Shown: positions 8,860 through 19,100 of the stretch, piece after piece
Layout of the letters: every line of letters starts with the position of its first letter
Numbering within the stretch: position 1 is the stretch's first letter
Assembly: GCA_964592815.1 (NCBI GenBank)
Contig: CAZQGE010000001.1
Location: forward strand, 36,079 to 100,078
DNA length: 64,000 bases
Source: CAZQGE01 sp964592815
Lineage (GTDB): Bacteria > Bacillota > Clostridia > Christensenellales > CAG-917
Reading direction: 5' to 3'
Position numbers and translations under genes: made by a program
Notes under the pieces: model-generated
The model's input: only the letters and a program-made list of their open reading frames with translations
What the model was told of the DNA's origin: nothing
Databases searched by the model: none

Positions 8860-10622
8860 TAAATGCCTCCTTCGCTGGAAAGCGCAAGAATTTCTTTCTT
8901 GATTTCCTGGGCAAGCTCGTCAAATTTATCAAGTTGGTCCTCACCGATATATTTAGCTCTGCCTATTTTTTCTCTGACTGGAACTTCCAATATATCTTCT
9001 ATATCCACGTTTTTATCAAGTGCATCGTTGGCAAAACGGTGGAATTCGTGAACAACTTTAAGCAAGCATTGTTGCTTTTTAAGCGAAGCGTAAGTATCCG
9101 TTTCGTGGAAAGCGTTTTGTTGTAAATAGTCTTCTCTCAAAGACTTAGCCGTTTCCATTGTAAGGCGGTCTTTTGGTGACAAAGCATCCATACCTACAAG
9201 ACGTACAATTTCGTTAAGTTGCGCTTCTTCTTGCAAAATTTTCATTGTTTCTGTGCGCAGCGGTATCCATTCATCACCAAGGTTTTCGGAATACCAATCG
9301 GCAAGACGGTCCGCATAAAGCGAGTAACTTGTAATCCAATCGATGGCTGGGAAATGTCGTCTGTATGCGAGTGATGCGCTAAGCCCCCAAAACACTTTGA
9401 CAATACGCAATGTAGCTTGTGAAACAGGCTCAGACAAGTCACCACCAGGAGGTGAAACAGCTCCAATGGCGGTAATTGAACCAATGGTGTCGGGTTGTCC
9501 TAATACCTTAACCATACCCGCTCTTTCATAGAATTCGGCAAGACGTGAACTTAGATATGCGGGATAACCTTCTTCACCAGGCATTTCTTCAAGACGTCCA
9601 CTCATTTCACGCAGAGCTTCTGCCCAACGTGAAGTTGAGTCAGCCATAATAGCAACATTATAACCCATATCACGGAAATATTCAGCAATGGTAATACCTG
9701 TATAAATTGACGCTTCACGCGCTGCAACAGGCATATCCGACGTGTTCGCAATAAGCACGGTTCTTTTCATAAGCGGTTGACCGCTTCTCGGGTCTGTAAG
9801 TTCAGGGAACTCATTCAAAACGTCTGTCATTTCATTGCCACGTTCACCGCAACCGATATACACAACAATATCCGCGTCAGCCCACTTGGCAAGTTGGTGT
9901 TGAACAACTGTTTTTCCACTTCCGAAAGGCCCTGGAATTGCAGCAACACCACCCTTTGCAATCGGGAACAAAGTATCTATGACTCTTTGACCTGAAACCA
10001 ACGGAGCTTTTGGAGCAAGTTTTTCTTTGTACGGTCTGCCCTTTCTAACTGGCCATTTTTGAAGCATACAAACTTCTTTATCACCGCTTTGAGTTGCAAT
10101 AACCGCAACAGTTTCTTCTATGTTGAAACTGCCTTTTTTTATTTCCTTTACTGTGCCTTCAACTCCGTAGGGCACCATAATTTTATGCAAAATTAAGACG
10201 TTTTCTTGGACAGTTCCAAGAACAGCACCCACTCCGACTTTATCTCCGACCTTAACAGTCGGCGTAAAATCCCACTTCTTTTCGTGGTCGATTGCAGAGA
10301 CGTATACACCACGGGCAATTCTGTCACCAGCAACTTGTTTAAGTCTGAGCAGAGGTCTTTGAATACCGTCGAAAATGCTTTCTATAAGTCCAGGAGCAAG
10401 TTCAACAGACAACGCTGCGCCCGTAGAATAAACGTTTTCACCAGGTCCTAAACCGCTTGTTTCTTCATAAACCTGAATGGAGGCTTTGTCTCCACGCAAT
10501 TCGATAATTTCACCGATAAGTTGTTTGTCGCTTACTCTAACAACGTCGAACATTTTGCTGTCCGCCATATTCTCGGCAACAATCAACGGTCCAGATACCT
10601 TAACAATTTTTCCTGTTTCCAT
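8859..10622 (-). CDS. ntpA: V-type ATPase subunit A (catalytic)
   Basis: The 587-residue catalytic subunit hydrolyses or makes ATP. It carries the N-terminal barrel, the large insertion domain typical of A subunits (about 115-190), Walker [10 protein letters not shown] (about 233-241), the glutamate-containing GERGNEM motif, Walker B around VAIMADS and the arginine-rich [12 protein letters not shown] stretch. Length is usual. The start overlaps the ntpG stop by one base (TAATG) and a GAGGAT site precedes it. Confidence 0.97.
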   Translation of the reverse strand: METGKIVKVSGPLIVAENMADSKMFDVVRVSDKQLIGEIIELRGDKASIQVYEETSGLGPGENVYSTGAALSVELAPGLIESIFDGIQRPLLRLKQVAGDRIARGVYVSAIDHEKKWDFTPTVKVGDKVGVGAVLGTVQENVLILHKIMVPYGVEGTVKEIKKGSFNIEETVAVIATQSGDKEVCMLQKWPVRKGRPYKEKLAPKAPLVSGQRVIDTLFPIAKGGVAAIPGPFGSGKTVVQHQLAKWADADIVVYIGCGERGNEMTDVLNEFPELTDPRSGQPLMKRTVLIANTSDMPVAAREASIYTGITIAEYFRDMGYNVAIMADSTSRWAEALREMSGRLEEMPGEEGYPAYLSSRLAEFYERAGMVKVLGQPDTIGSITAIGAVSPPGGDLSEPVSQATLRIVKVFWGLSASLAYRRHFPAIDWITSYSLYADRLADWYSENLGDEWIPLRTETMKILQEEAQLNEIVRLVGMDALSPKDRLTMETAKSLREDYLQQNAFHETDTYASLKKQQCLLKVVHEFHRFANDALDKNVDIEDILEVPVREKIGRAKYIGEDQLDKFDELAQEIKKEILALSSEGGI

Positions 10623-10948
10623 TAGTTATCCTCTTTACTGAATAATATATCTGCGCCAATAGCCTTTTCCACGTCGCTACGAATTCCTTTCATACCAAAG
10701 CCCAAATTGCCTTCGGCAGACGGAATAGGAACAACAACAGGATATGGTCGCGCCTTATATCGATTTAGAAGCGAATCTATTTCAATCGCTATTTGTTCGG
10801 TGATAAATATAACGCTGTAAGTTCTCGCCAGCAGTTTGACTTTTTCGCGTGCTTCCATTTCTCCCGTCACAGGGAAAACGTCAAGCCCTATAGCCTTAAA
10901 AGCCAAAACTGAGTCTTTATCTCCGACAACCGCAATACCGTTACGCAT
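10622..10948 (-). CDS. ntpG: V-type ATPase subunit F (NtpG in Enterococcus naming)
   Basis: This small central-stalk subunit (108 residues from the ATG) binds subunit D and helps regulate the motor. The N-terminus [17 protein letters not shown] has the GDKDSV motif of the family. A GTG three codons upstream (10957) is an alternative start, with AAAGGA only 3 nt away; for the ATG that site is 12 nt away. I prefer the ATG because it matches family starts. The gene overlaps the end of ntpC in either case. Confidence 0.9.
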   Translation of the reverse strand: MRNGIAVVGDKDSVLAFKAIGLDVFPVTGEMEAREKVKLLARTYSVIFITEQIAIEIDSLLNRYKARPYPVVVPIPSAEGNLGFGMKGIRSDVEKAIGADILFSKEDN

Positions 10949-11915
10949 AAATATCACGCATCCTTTCTCTTATAATTTCAGGAGCTACCTTATTTTTTAC
11001 ACCTGCCACAATCAATTTTAACACCTTGATTTCAGTAGTTTTTGACAAATAAAACGACACAATAGGTGCAACAGAGAACATATCTCCGCTTTCGTCTTTC
11101 CACATTTTCAAGAGTTGATTGTCCATATCGACTTCCATAGCCACAATATTGCCACCTTCAACAGTTTTTGATACAACTGCTTTGTAGTCAGTAAATCTGC
11201 ATTTTTCTTTGAACGCTTCAAGCGGACTGTCATAAACTTCCGTGAAAAATTTTAATTGAATGCTTCCGCCCTCAATAAACCCTTCTTCAAAGAACTTGTC
11301 GTCAAGCCCCAACTTTTTAGAGCGCAAAAAACTTGCAATGTTAATAAAGTCGATTTTTTCAACGAAATATTTTTTTGTGAGTGCGCTTTGTTTTTTAACT
11401 TTTGAAAGTATATCTGCATACATCGCCTTATCAGCCAACGTATCAATAGTGTGCGGTGTAATTTTGTCTTCCAAAATCAGTTTTTCAACGGTTTTAATAA
11501 CCGTTTGCATAAATACAGGCAAATCAGAAATTTTATTTTCTTTGACCGCAACCTTCAAGTTATCTTTGTCAATAAGTCCGTCTGCAAGCAACACAGGATT
11601 TTCGTCCTTTACAATTTCAGCTTTTATCAATGCCTTCAAGTTATTGTAGTCAGCTTGCAACAAAAACACGTCCAACGCACCGTCAACGTTAAACTCTCTA
11701 AGCAAATTCAGGGTTGCTGTTTCCTCTGCAGAAAACAACAAGTCAAAATCATTTTGAGAAACGTTTATGCCTGCGCCAAACCCCAGTTCCAACAAAATTT
11801 TGAAATAATCAGCAACCTCCCCGCATTCCAAAACTCTTGACAAGTTCTGCGAGGTGAGGAGTTTCGACTCCAAAGATTTTATTCTGGCATTTTGATAGAT
11901 AAACTTTTCCGACAT
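10941..11915 (-). CDS. ntpC: V-type ATPase subunit C (V0-type d/AC39 subunit)
   Basis: The 324-residue protein is the funnel-shaped subunit that couples the central stalk to the membrane ring. It is an all-helical, poorly conserved family; identification comes from the FIYQNARIKSLESKLL start, the pseudo-threefold helical repeats and the operon position. Length (about 320-350) is usual. Its ATG overlaps the ntpE stop by one base (TGATG). Confidence 0.9.
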   Translation of the reverse strand: MSEKFIYQNARIKSLESKLLTSQNLSRVLECGEVADYFKILLELGFGAGINVSQNDFDLLFSAEETATLNLLREFNVDGALDVFLLQADYNNLKALIKAEIVKDENPVLLADGLIDKDNLKVAVKENKISDLPVFMQTVIKTVEKLILEDKITPHTIDTLADKAMYADILSKVKKQSALTKKYFVEKIDFINIASFLRSKKLGLDDKFFEEGFIEGGSIQLKFFTEVYDSPLEAFKEKCRFTDYKAVVSKTVEGGNIVAMEVDMDNQLLKMWKDESGDMFSVAPIVSFYLSKTTEIKVLKLIVAGVKNKVAPEIIRERMRDIYA

Positions 11916-12490
11916 CAGTTAAGCAATTCCTTTGCGGTTTCCGCCTCAATCAAATCACGTAAAATGGCAATCTCAACTTCCAAAGTCAGGTTTTTATCAA
12001 CACCACCGCCAGATAAGACGATACCTCCGTCAAAATCTCCCGTCTCTGAATTAAGTTTAAGTTTGATTCCTTTTGCTTTTGCCACTTCGTCAACAACAGC
12101 CTTGGTAACAACACCCTTTTCACGCTTTGAAACTGTCACAACATCTCCATCTTCGGCAGTATTCAACATTCCCAAAATAAGTTTTTTATAACTTTTTTCA
12201 GGTAAATTTTTCAACTTTTCAAGAGCAAGGTCAAAAGTGCTGTTTACAACTTGTGTTTTTGCTTTCAACAAAAGTTTTTTTGCGTCCAATTCGGCAACAG
12301 TTGCGCTTCGTGTTTCAATATCCTTCTTCAAAGTGTCAATTTCATTTCTTGAATTTTCAAAGTATATCTTACACTTTTCGGCAGCATCGGCAAGAATATC
12401 ATCTGCCTTCGCATTTGCCTCGCTCAACATAGCATCAGCCCTAAGTTTGGCGTCCTGTTGAATTTTTTCTAAAATAGCTTCCTTTCCCAT
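11915..12490 (-). CDS. ntpE: V-type ATPase subunit E (peripheral stalk)
   Basis: The 191-residue protein has an N-terminal Lys/Glu/Ala-rich helix (to about residue 90) that would pair with the G/H-type subunit to form the peripheral stator stalk. A C-terminal globular part carries the GGIVLSGGGVDKNLT segment typical of subunit E. Length is usual. It lies 10 nt after ntpK. Confidence 0.93.
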   Translation of the reverse strand: MGKEAILEKIQQDAKLRADAMLSEANAKADDILADAAEKCKIYFENSRNEIDTLKKDIETRSATVAELDAKKLLLKAKTQVVNSTFDLALEKLKNLPEKSYKKLILGMLNTAEDGDVVTVSKREKGVVTKAVVDEVAKAKGIKLKLNSETGDFDGGIVLSGGGVDKNLTLEVEIAILRDLIEAETAKELLN

Positions 12491-12500
12491 AGCTTACCGC

Positions 12501-12980
<480 letters not shown>

Positions 12981-12981
12981 C

Positions 12982-12998
12982 TACATACTGCGTATGTA
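12982..12998 (-). promoter_or_regulatory. Compact hairpin directly upstream of the ntpK ribosome binding site
   Basis: The palindrome TACATAC-TGC-GTATGTA (plus-strand reading) forms a 7-bp stem with a 3-nt loop, ending 1-2 nt before the ntpK AGGAGG. A TATAAT lies further upstream, near 13030, without a good -35 at 17 nt. It could stabilise or set the 5' end of a separate ntpK message. Confidence 0.5.
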
Positions 12999-13081
12999 AT
13001 TTGTTTTTTAATTATTTTCTTCCAAAAATTATACTTAAATATTTTTATTGCGCTTAGTCAAACAAACTAGCATAGTTCGAC

Positions 13082-15166
13082 TTATGCAACCTGAGTTTTG
13101 TTGCCTTTTAGTTTAGATTTTTTGACTTCTGGTTTATATATTTCTGGCAACTCCAAATACGTGTACTTGATTTTTGTGCCAAATGGAACAAACACGTGAC
13201 CGCCACCTTCATAGAATTTTCCAAAGAATTCGATATATTGCAAACGACAGTTATGCACGTATGCGCCCAAAGTCGAGATGGCAATATTAAACAAATGTCC
13301 ACCCAAAAAGATTGGTATGCAAATTATATAACCAATAAAGCCAACGCCCGCCGCCGTCAACGGATTGATAAGCATACTGCACATCATATTGACAACCATT
13401 GCGATAACACCGCCAGACAAACCTAAGCCAAATAAACGAGCATAACTCAAAACGTCTGACAAAAGGTTAACACCGTCATACAGCTTTCCGACGCCGCCTA
13501 AAACACCAAGCACCTTTTTTGCACCTTTTTTGCCTCTTGCGCCAGTCAAAATAAGTAAGAATGCACCTGTCGCCATCATAGCTATGCCAACATATTTTAC
13601 AATATCGTTTTTAAGGATAAATACGCCCAGAGCCAACACCAAAATACCAAATATAATTGTGTACCAAGTTCCAACTTGACAAAGCGCATCCATAACTCTG
13701 TGACGTTTGATAAGGTTTATAGCATTCAAAAGCATACCGACTAACAAGTGAACAAGTCCAAGTCCAAGACTGACACCCAAGAAAAGCAACGGGCCGTTGC
13801 CTTCCAACGGATTTATTAACCTTAACGTATCCAAGAACGTTCCACCAATTTCCAAGCCAAACCAACCGCCGAAAATTATACCCCAAATAAACGTAGAAAT
13901 TCCGCCCATTGCAACAATCAAAAGCAATCTACCCTTTCCAGGAACAGGTTTTTTTATTTTGTACGCCAAAAATCCGCCAATAGCCAAAATCAAGCCATAG
14001 GCTGCATCCGCAATCATCATTCCAAAAAACAGAAAATAGAAGAAAGACATAACGGGGTTAGGGTCAATATCCGTCCAATAGTTTGGAGGGCTATACATAT
14101 TTGTCACATCTTCATAAGGTTCAACAATTTTGTTGGAATGCACAAGTGTAGGCACGACTTCTCCTGGTGCGGGTTCACGGAATTCATAAATTATTGCATC
14201 CGTTACGCCATCAAGCAATGCCTTTAATTTTTCCTCATTTTCTTTTGCGTACCAACCTTCCAAAACAAAGCTGCGCTTTGTTGTAACAAACCCGTCCAAA
14301 GCGTTAAGTTTTTGAAGCTCAACCAAATAATAATCGTAAAGAATCTTCCATTCTTGAATACAATTTTCTTTGACTAAGGCTCTTGTCATAAGTTCTATTT
14401 TTTGATTTTCATAAAGTTCAATTTTATCTTGCGCCTCATTTATACATTGTTTAGATGTTTTTGGAGACGTATTAGAGTTTTTATTAAAATCTATTTCTTG
14501 CAAAGCCGTCATCATTTGCTCTGCGTTTTCTTTTAAGCAAATTGCAACCACAGGTATAAATTTTGTCCCTTCAAAACTTTCAATTACAGCAAAATCAAGC
14601 CTGTCTTTTAATGCGGTTAAATCTGCTGACTTTTGAGATGGAACACAACCCAAAACTATTGCCGTTTTTTCTGTATCACGAAATTCTGAATACGGAGTAC
14701 CAACACTTTCATAAGTTTGGTGTCCAAGTATTTCACTTTTTAACTTAGATTGTTTTAAGCTAAGTTCAGTTTCCTTTGCCTTAATTTCTTCCAAATCTGA
14801 AAGATTGGCAAGCAATTCGACTTCCTTGTCAGCAATCAACTCAAAGTCTTCATAATTCATTCTTTGAATTGGAGCAGATGACATTTTTAATGGAGTAAAC
14901 ACATACGGCATTGACGTTTTTTTTGTTTTTTCCGTCAATGCTAATGCATTCTTTTTTTGTTCGCGCAAAAAATCGAACATTTGCGAAATTCTAGAAATAC
15001 GGTCATTCAGCTGTTCAGCTGAACGTGAGTTGTCAAGTCTTTCACCGTTTTCCAAATCTTTGGTCGCGACAATCTCCACCATTTTGCTTTGGTGAAGTTC
15101 CTTAAACAACTTATGTCTTAACGAACGGTGCGAAATGAGCACCAGTTTTTTCATTTCAACAATCAT
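13082..15166 (-). CDS. ntpI: V-type ATPase subunit I (membrane stator, subunit a)
   Basis: The 694-residue protein is the stator that provides the ion half-channels next to the rotor ring. The N-terminal half (to about 350) is cytoplasmic and coiled-coil rich; the C-terminal half has 7-8 membrane segments, including the conserved NPVMSFFYFLFFGMM, DVLSYARLFGLGL and later GGHLFN segments. The arginine in SYARL is the expected essential residue of the ion path. Length is usual. I kept the first ATG because MIVEMKKL is the normal family start. It lies 2 nt after the ntpF stop without a strong SD, so coupling is likely. Confidence 0.95.
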   Translation of the reverse strand: MIVEMKKLVLISHRSLRHKLFKELHQSKMVEIVATKDLENGERLDNSRSAEQLNDRISRISQMFDFLREQKKNALALTEKTKKTSMPYVFTPLKMSSAPIQRMNYEDFELIADKEVELLANLSDLEEIKAKETELSLKQSKLKSEILGHQTYESVGTPYSEFRDTEKTAIVLGCVPSQKSADLTALKDRLDFAVIESFEGTKFIPVVAICLKENAEQMMTALQEIDFNKNSNTSPKTSKQCINEAQDKIELYENQKIELMTRALVKENCIQEWKILYDYYLVELQKLNALDGFVTTKRSFVLEGWYAKENEEKLKALLDGVTDAIIYEFREPAPGEVVPTLVHSNKIVEPYEDVTNMYSPPNYWTDIDPNPVMSFFYFLFFGMMIADAAYGLILAIGGFLAYKIKKPVPGKGRLLLIVAMGGISTFIWGIIFGGWFGLEIGGTFLDTLRLINPLEGNGPLLFLGVSLGLGLVHLLVGMLLNAINLIKRHRVMDALCQVGTWYTIIFGILVLALGVFILKNDIVKYVGIAMMATGAFLLILTGARGKKGAKKVLGVLGGVGKLYDGVNLLSDVLSYARLFGLGLSGGVIAMVVNMMCSMLINPLTAAGVGFIGYIICIPIFLGGHLFNIAISTLGAYVHNCRLQYIEFFGKFYEGGGHVFVPFGTKIKYTYLELPEIYKPEVKKSKLKGNKTQVA

Positions 15167-15167
15167 A

Positions 15168-15485
15168 TCAGTATTTCTCTATCATCATTTTAACTATTTT
15201 GTCGGAAACAGCATCGATAACAGCTTTTTTGCTTTCAACAAGTATTGCTGCATCTCTCTCACCGTCAGCAAGAATTTTTGTGCGGCGTTCAAGTGCTTTT
15301 TTCTCAGCTTTAATTTGAGCCTCTTTCAAGTCAGCTTTACATTCCGCAATAGTCGCTTTTTTTTGTCTTTCAGCTTCTGTTTCGGCACGCAAAACAATGT
15401 CTTTCCCTTGAATATATGCCTCTTTTTGCAGCTGTTCAGCCTGCTCTTCGCATTCTTTGATTTCCTTCAAAATTTCGTCAATCAT
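15168..15485 (-). CDS. ntpF: V-type ATPase subunit G/H (peripheral stalk; NtpF)
   Basis: This 105-residue protein, mostly Glu/Lys/Ala, is one long predicted coiled coil and matches the G/H-type peripheral-stalk subunit that pairs with subunit E. I start it at the ATG 15485 because GAGGAA lies just upstream. The longer frame from 15524 overlaps the end of rpiB and adds an N-terminus unlike the family. It opens the F-I-K-E-C-G-A-B-D order, identical to the Enterococcus hirae ntp operon. Confidence 0.87.
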   Translation of the reverse strand: MIDEILKEIKECEEQAEQLQKEAYIQGKDIVLRAETEAERQKKATIAECKADLKEAQIKAEKKALERRTKILADGERDAAILVESKKAVIDAVSDKIVKMMIEKY

Positions 15486-15492
15486 ATTTCCT

Positions 15493-15945
15493 CTACTTAA
15501 AATATTTATTTTCGATGTCGGCAATCATATCCAAACGTTTTTGGTGTCTTCCACCTTCGTATTCTGCTTCATACCAAGCCGTAACAATATCTGCGGCTTC
15601 CTGTGGAGAAACTACTCTTCCGCCCAAAGCGATTATATTTGCATTGTTATGATTTTTTGTAAGTTGAGCCATATAAGTATTTGTGCAAACAGCTGCTCTT
15701 ATGCCCTTAACTTTGTTGGCAGAAATTGAAATGCCAATTCCTGTACCGCACATCAAAACACCAGCGTCACATTGACCTGATGCAACTGCTTCCGCAACTT
15801 TAAGTCCATAAACTGGATAATCAACAGATTGAGTATCAAACGTGCCAAAATCAACAACCTCAGCTCCCAATTTTTTCAAGGTAGCAACGACGCTATCTTT
15901 CAAAACAATTCCACCATGGTCACACCCTAATGCAATCTTACTCAT
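15493..15945 (-). CDS. rpiB: Ribose 5-phosphate isomerase B
   Basis: The 150-residue enzyme interconverts ribose 5-phosphate and ribulose 5-phosphate in the pentose phosphate pathway. RpiB/LacAB family residues are clear: GCDHGG at the N-terminus, the catalytic-cysteine motif MCGTGIGISISANK and NHNNANIIALGGR. I start at ATG 15945, which has AAGGAG 6 nt upstream, rather than the GTG one codon earlier. It shares a promoter with the V-ATPase operon and ends 8 nt before ntpF, an unusual first gene for that operon. Confidence 0.96.
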   Translation of the reverse strand: MSKIALGCDHGGIVLKDSVVATLKKLGAEVVDFGTFDTQSVDYPVYGLKVAEAVASGQCDAGVLMCGTGIGISISANKVKGIRAAVCTNTYMAQLTKNHNNANIIALGGRVVSPQEAADIVTAWYEAEYEGGRHQKRLDMIADIENKYFK

Positions 15946-15975
15946 CACAATCTCCTTAACCTATATTTGTTAAAT

Positions 15976-16004
15976 ATTATACTATATAACCCTACTGTTT
16001 GCAA
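15976..16004 (-). promoter_or_regulatory. Promoter of the rpiB-ntp operon
   Basis: On the minus strand TTGCAA (16004-15999), a 17-nt spacer and a perfect TATAAT (15981-15976) precede rpiB. It should drive the whole ten-gene unit down to the terminator at 6801-6828. Confidence 0.8.
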
Positions 16005-16071
16005 GGAGATTTTTTATTAGATAATTTTTTATCGTTATTTTAATATTTAACATACCCTAACTCTTTTTTAT

Positions 16072-16126
16072 AAAAAAATATATTAAAAATCGACAGAAAA
16101 ACTGTCGATTTTTAATATATTTTGTT
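16072..16126 (-). terminator. Strong terminator of the giant surface-protein gene
   Basis: A perfect 22-bp stem (16075-16096 with 16102-16123) and a 5-nt loop follow the stop codon at 16139. The core is GC-containing (CGACAG/CTGTCG) and is flanked by A/T runs in both directions, so it may also stop transcription arriving from the left. Confidence 0.9.
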
Positions 16127-16138
16127 TTAGCTTAGCTG

Positions 16139-19100
16139 TTATTTTTTCTCTTCTTCTGCTGAAATTTCTTGTGCGTTTATTTGCATATTATCTGCACTTG
16201 AGTTTTCAGCTTCAAAAAAGTTGTTAACAGCTTGATTTGGAGCATTTGAAGCAACTTGTGCTTTCAATTTTTTCTTCTTGCTCATTGCAACACCGACACC
16301 AACGCCAACACCTGACAACATCAACAAACCAACAATAACAATCAATGCAATCGCCCAAATTGGCAAACCGCCTTGTTCTTTTATAAAAATTAAGTTTGCG
16401 ATATAGTCTGCTGAATAGTAGATGTAACCGTTTGCAGAATTATAATTTTGAAGTTTTTCAAGTTGACCTTCTTTGTTGACGAAATAAACTTCAACACCAG
16501 ACAAGCTATCCAAATTGCTTGGCAACGCAACTTTCATTGACAATGCCGTTCCGTTTTCAGTTACGGTTTGATTGTTGTTTGAAACTTTAATTTCAACAAC
16601 TGCCGCCAACGTTGAATTCGGATTAGATTTTTGCATTTGGTTTACATATTGTGCAAGTTGTTTCCAATACAAATCTTCAAACATTGATTTGCCGCCGTCT
16701 ATGATTTCTTTATAGGACAAATTGGTTGCAATCAAAACTTTGTTTTCGCCCGACTCGATTGTAACCTTGTCGTTTGTGGAACTCAGTTTCTTTTTGCCTA
16801 CTGCAAACGTGCCTTCTGCGCTCTTGTCACCATTCATAATAATGTAGTTATAATCAATGTTGCCAGATTTGCTTGCCATAACAGCGTAGCTATATTTGCC
16901 AACTTTTTCAATGACTGTTGATGAATAAGTTTGGTCACCACCGCCCTTATAGAAGCATTGAACGTTTGCGCCTTCCAACATAGTTGCTGTTGTACCCTTT
17001 GTGGTATCAGCTGCAAAGGTAACGTAATTTTTGTTTGCTTCAAACGCTTGTTCTGCGATTGCGCTAACAGAAACATAAAGTTTGATTGGAGAAATGTAGA
17101 AATAATTTTGGTTTGCAACCTCACTTACAAAGTTGCCAATTTCAACGTTATTTCCGTCCTTTTGAGGTTTATATTCCAAAATTATTTTGTATCTGCCAGC
17201 ATTAAGCATCTTGTTTACGTTTACAAACGTAGATGCCGAGTTAACTTGCCATTGATATTTTACTGAAATTTTCTCCGGGTTCAACAATCCAGCAACGACA
17301 CTCAAATAATAGTTCCTGTAATCAGCGTCGCTTTGAAGCAACTCTTTGTTAGCAAAGTTAAAGTTTACGTCGTTATATGCAAACGGAACTTCACTCAAAG
17401 CGGGGTTAAACACAAGGTCAGCACTTTGTGTAAAAGACATACCGAGCGTAGCTTTGTTTATTGTAAGAGAACCTTCGCCAATTTTGTTTCCAATATAAGT
17501 TGGGTTTTGATTGTAGAAAACAAGCAAATCTTTAGCAAGGTCAGCATTTGTCAAAGCAAGGTCTTGCATATTTTTGTACTTTGCAAAAACTCTAATCATA
17601 TAAGAGCCAGCATCTCTGATAAGGGTTGAAGGGGTTGTATCCCAATTTGTAACCGTGCCACTCTTAGTACCCAAATAGTAGATGAAATCATACATACTCA
17701 AATCGCCTTTAACAACGCTTTGAATTTTGTTTGATGCATCGTAGGTTACTGTTGAAGAGCTGACTGCAAGGTTCTTTATTGACGGTTCGTTGACTGTCAA
17801 CACCGCTTTCTTGAAATCTTCAGAACCAACTGCAAAACGGAGTTGCAATGTGTAGTTTGAATCAGCAGCAAGAGCATTTTCAACGTTCAAAATATCAATC
17901 GCATAAATCAATTTATCAGTTTCGCTGTAAGAATTCTTGTCATACCAAGCATTTCTTGTTACGTTAAATACTCTGAAAACTGCATACGGCATATTTTGGA
18001 AAATATTTCTTTCTCCGTTTTTGCGACCTTCTTCATTAGATGTGATTGCGCCGCTAAATGCCAAGTCAATTTGCGGATTTGCTTCGCCAACTTTTTTGAT
18101 ATAACTCATTGCATAAACATATAACGGAGCTTTTTCAATTTGGAAAGCAGCCGTTGCGTCGCTTGTTGATGCCAACATAAACTTAAAGTTGGTTGACGAA
18201 CTGTCTTTAAGTTCCTTTGTCAAAGCGTCATAAGACAACGTGTATGAATACGTATTTTTGAATGACGAGAAATTGTTTGCCGTGCTCTTTCCAACAGGCA
18301 AAGTAAAGTTGCCGTCCAATGGTCTTTGCAAATCAGCAGCCCCGTCTAATTTTGCAAAATAAAGTTTTCCATCTTTTTCAACAACTTTTTCGCCTTTATA
18401 TGAATAAGAAAGTTTTGCAAAAGTATGTTTACTTACTTCGCCATAAACGCAGCTATCTGCTTCAGCTTTGACCAAAATGCTTGCTTTTTCAATACGAGCA
18501 GCAACTTTCTTTGTTGAGCGTACAAACTCATAGTTGTCCTTATCTGCGCCGCTAACAGGGGTTGTTGCGTTATCTTCAACGACAAACACAACGTAAGTTG
18601 AGCCAGCAGACGTGTTTTCAAAATAACCCTTTGTATTTGTGCTCAATTTCAAATCTACGTCATCACCAGCTATTATGCCGTTAACTCCACTCAAATCTAC
18701 GGTAAAATCTGTGCCGTAAACGCCTTCAAACTTGTTTGTTCCGTCGTAAACTTTGACGTATTTGCCTGTTTCAGCTGTATAGGAAGCCTGAGGCGTAACA
18801 GTAACTTGTTTAGGAACAATCTTAGCTGTAACCTCCCCCAAAACAATTTGATAGTTTACAACGCCTGAGAATTGGCTGTTTTGAAGTTCCAAACCTTCAA
18901 AAGTTACACCAGTCTTAGAAACAACTTTTTTATTCTCGTCTCTTTGAACGTTTTTATCAGGATAAATAACTCTTTTAACTTTGACACTTGTGTAGTACAA
19001 AGCGTCGTCGCCATAGAATATTTGTTGTTCGCCGTCTGCTTTAACAAAAGTAGGAGCAACAAAGTTTGGTGACATTGTATTTGTTCCGTCGTATGTTTTG

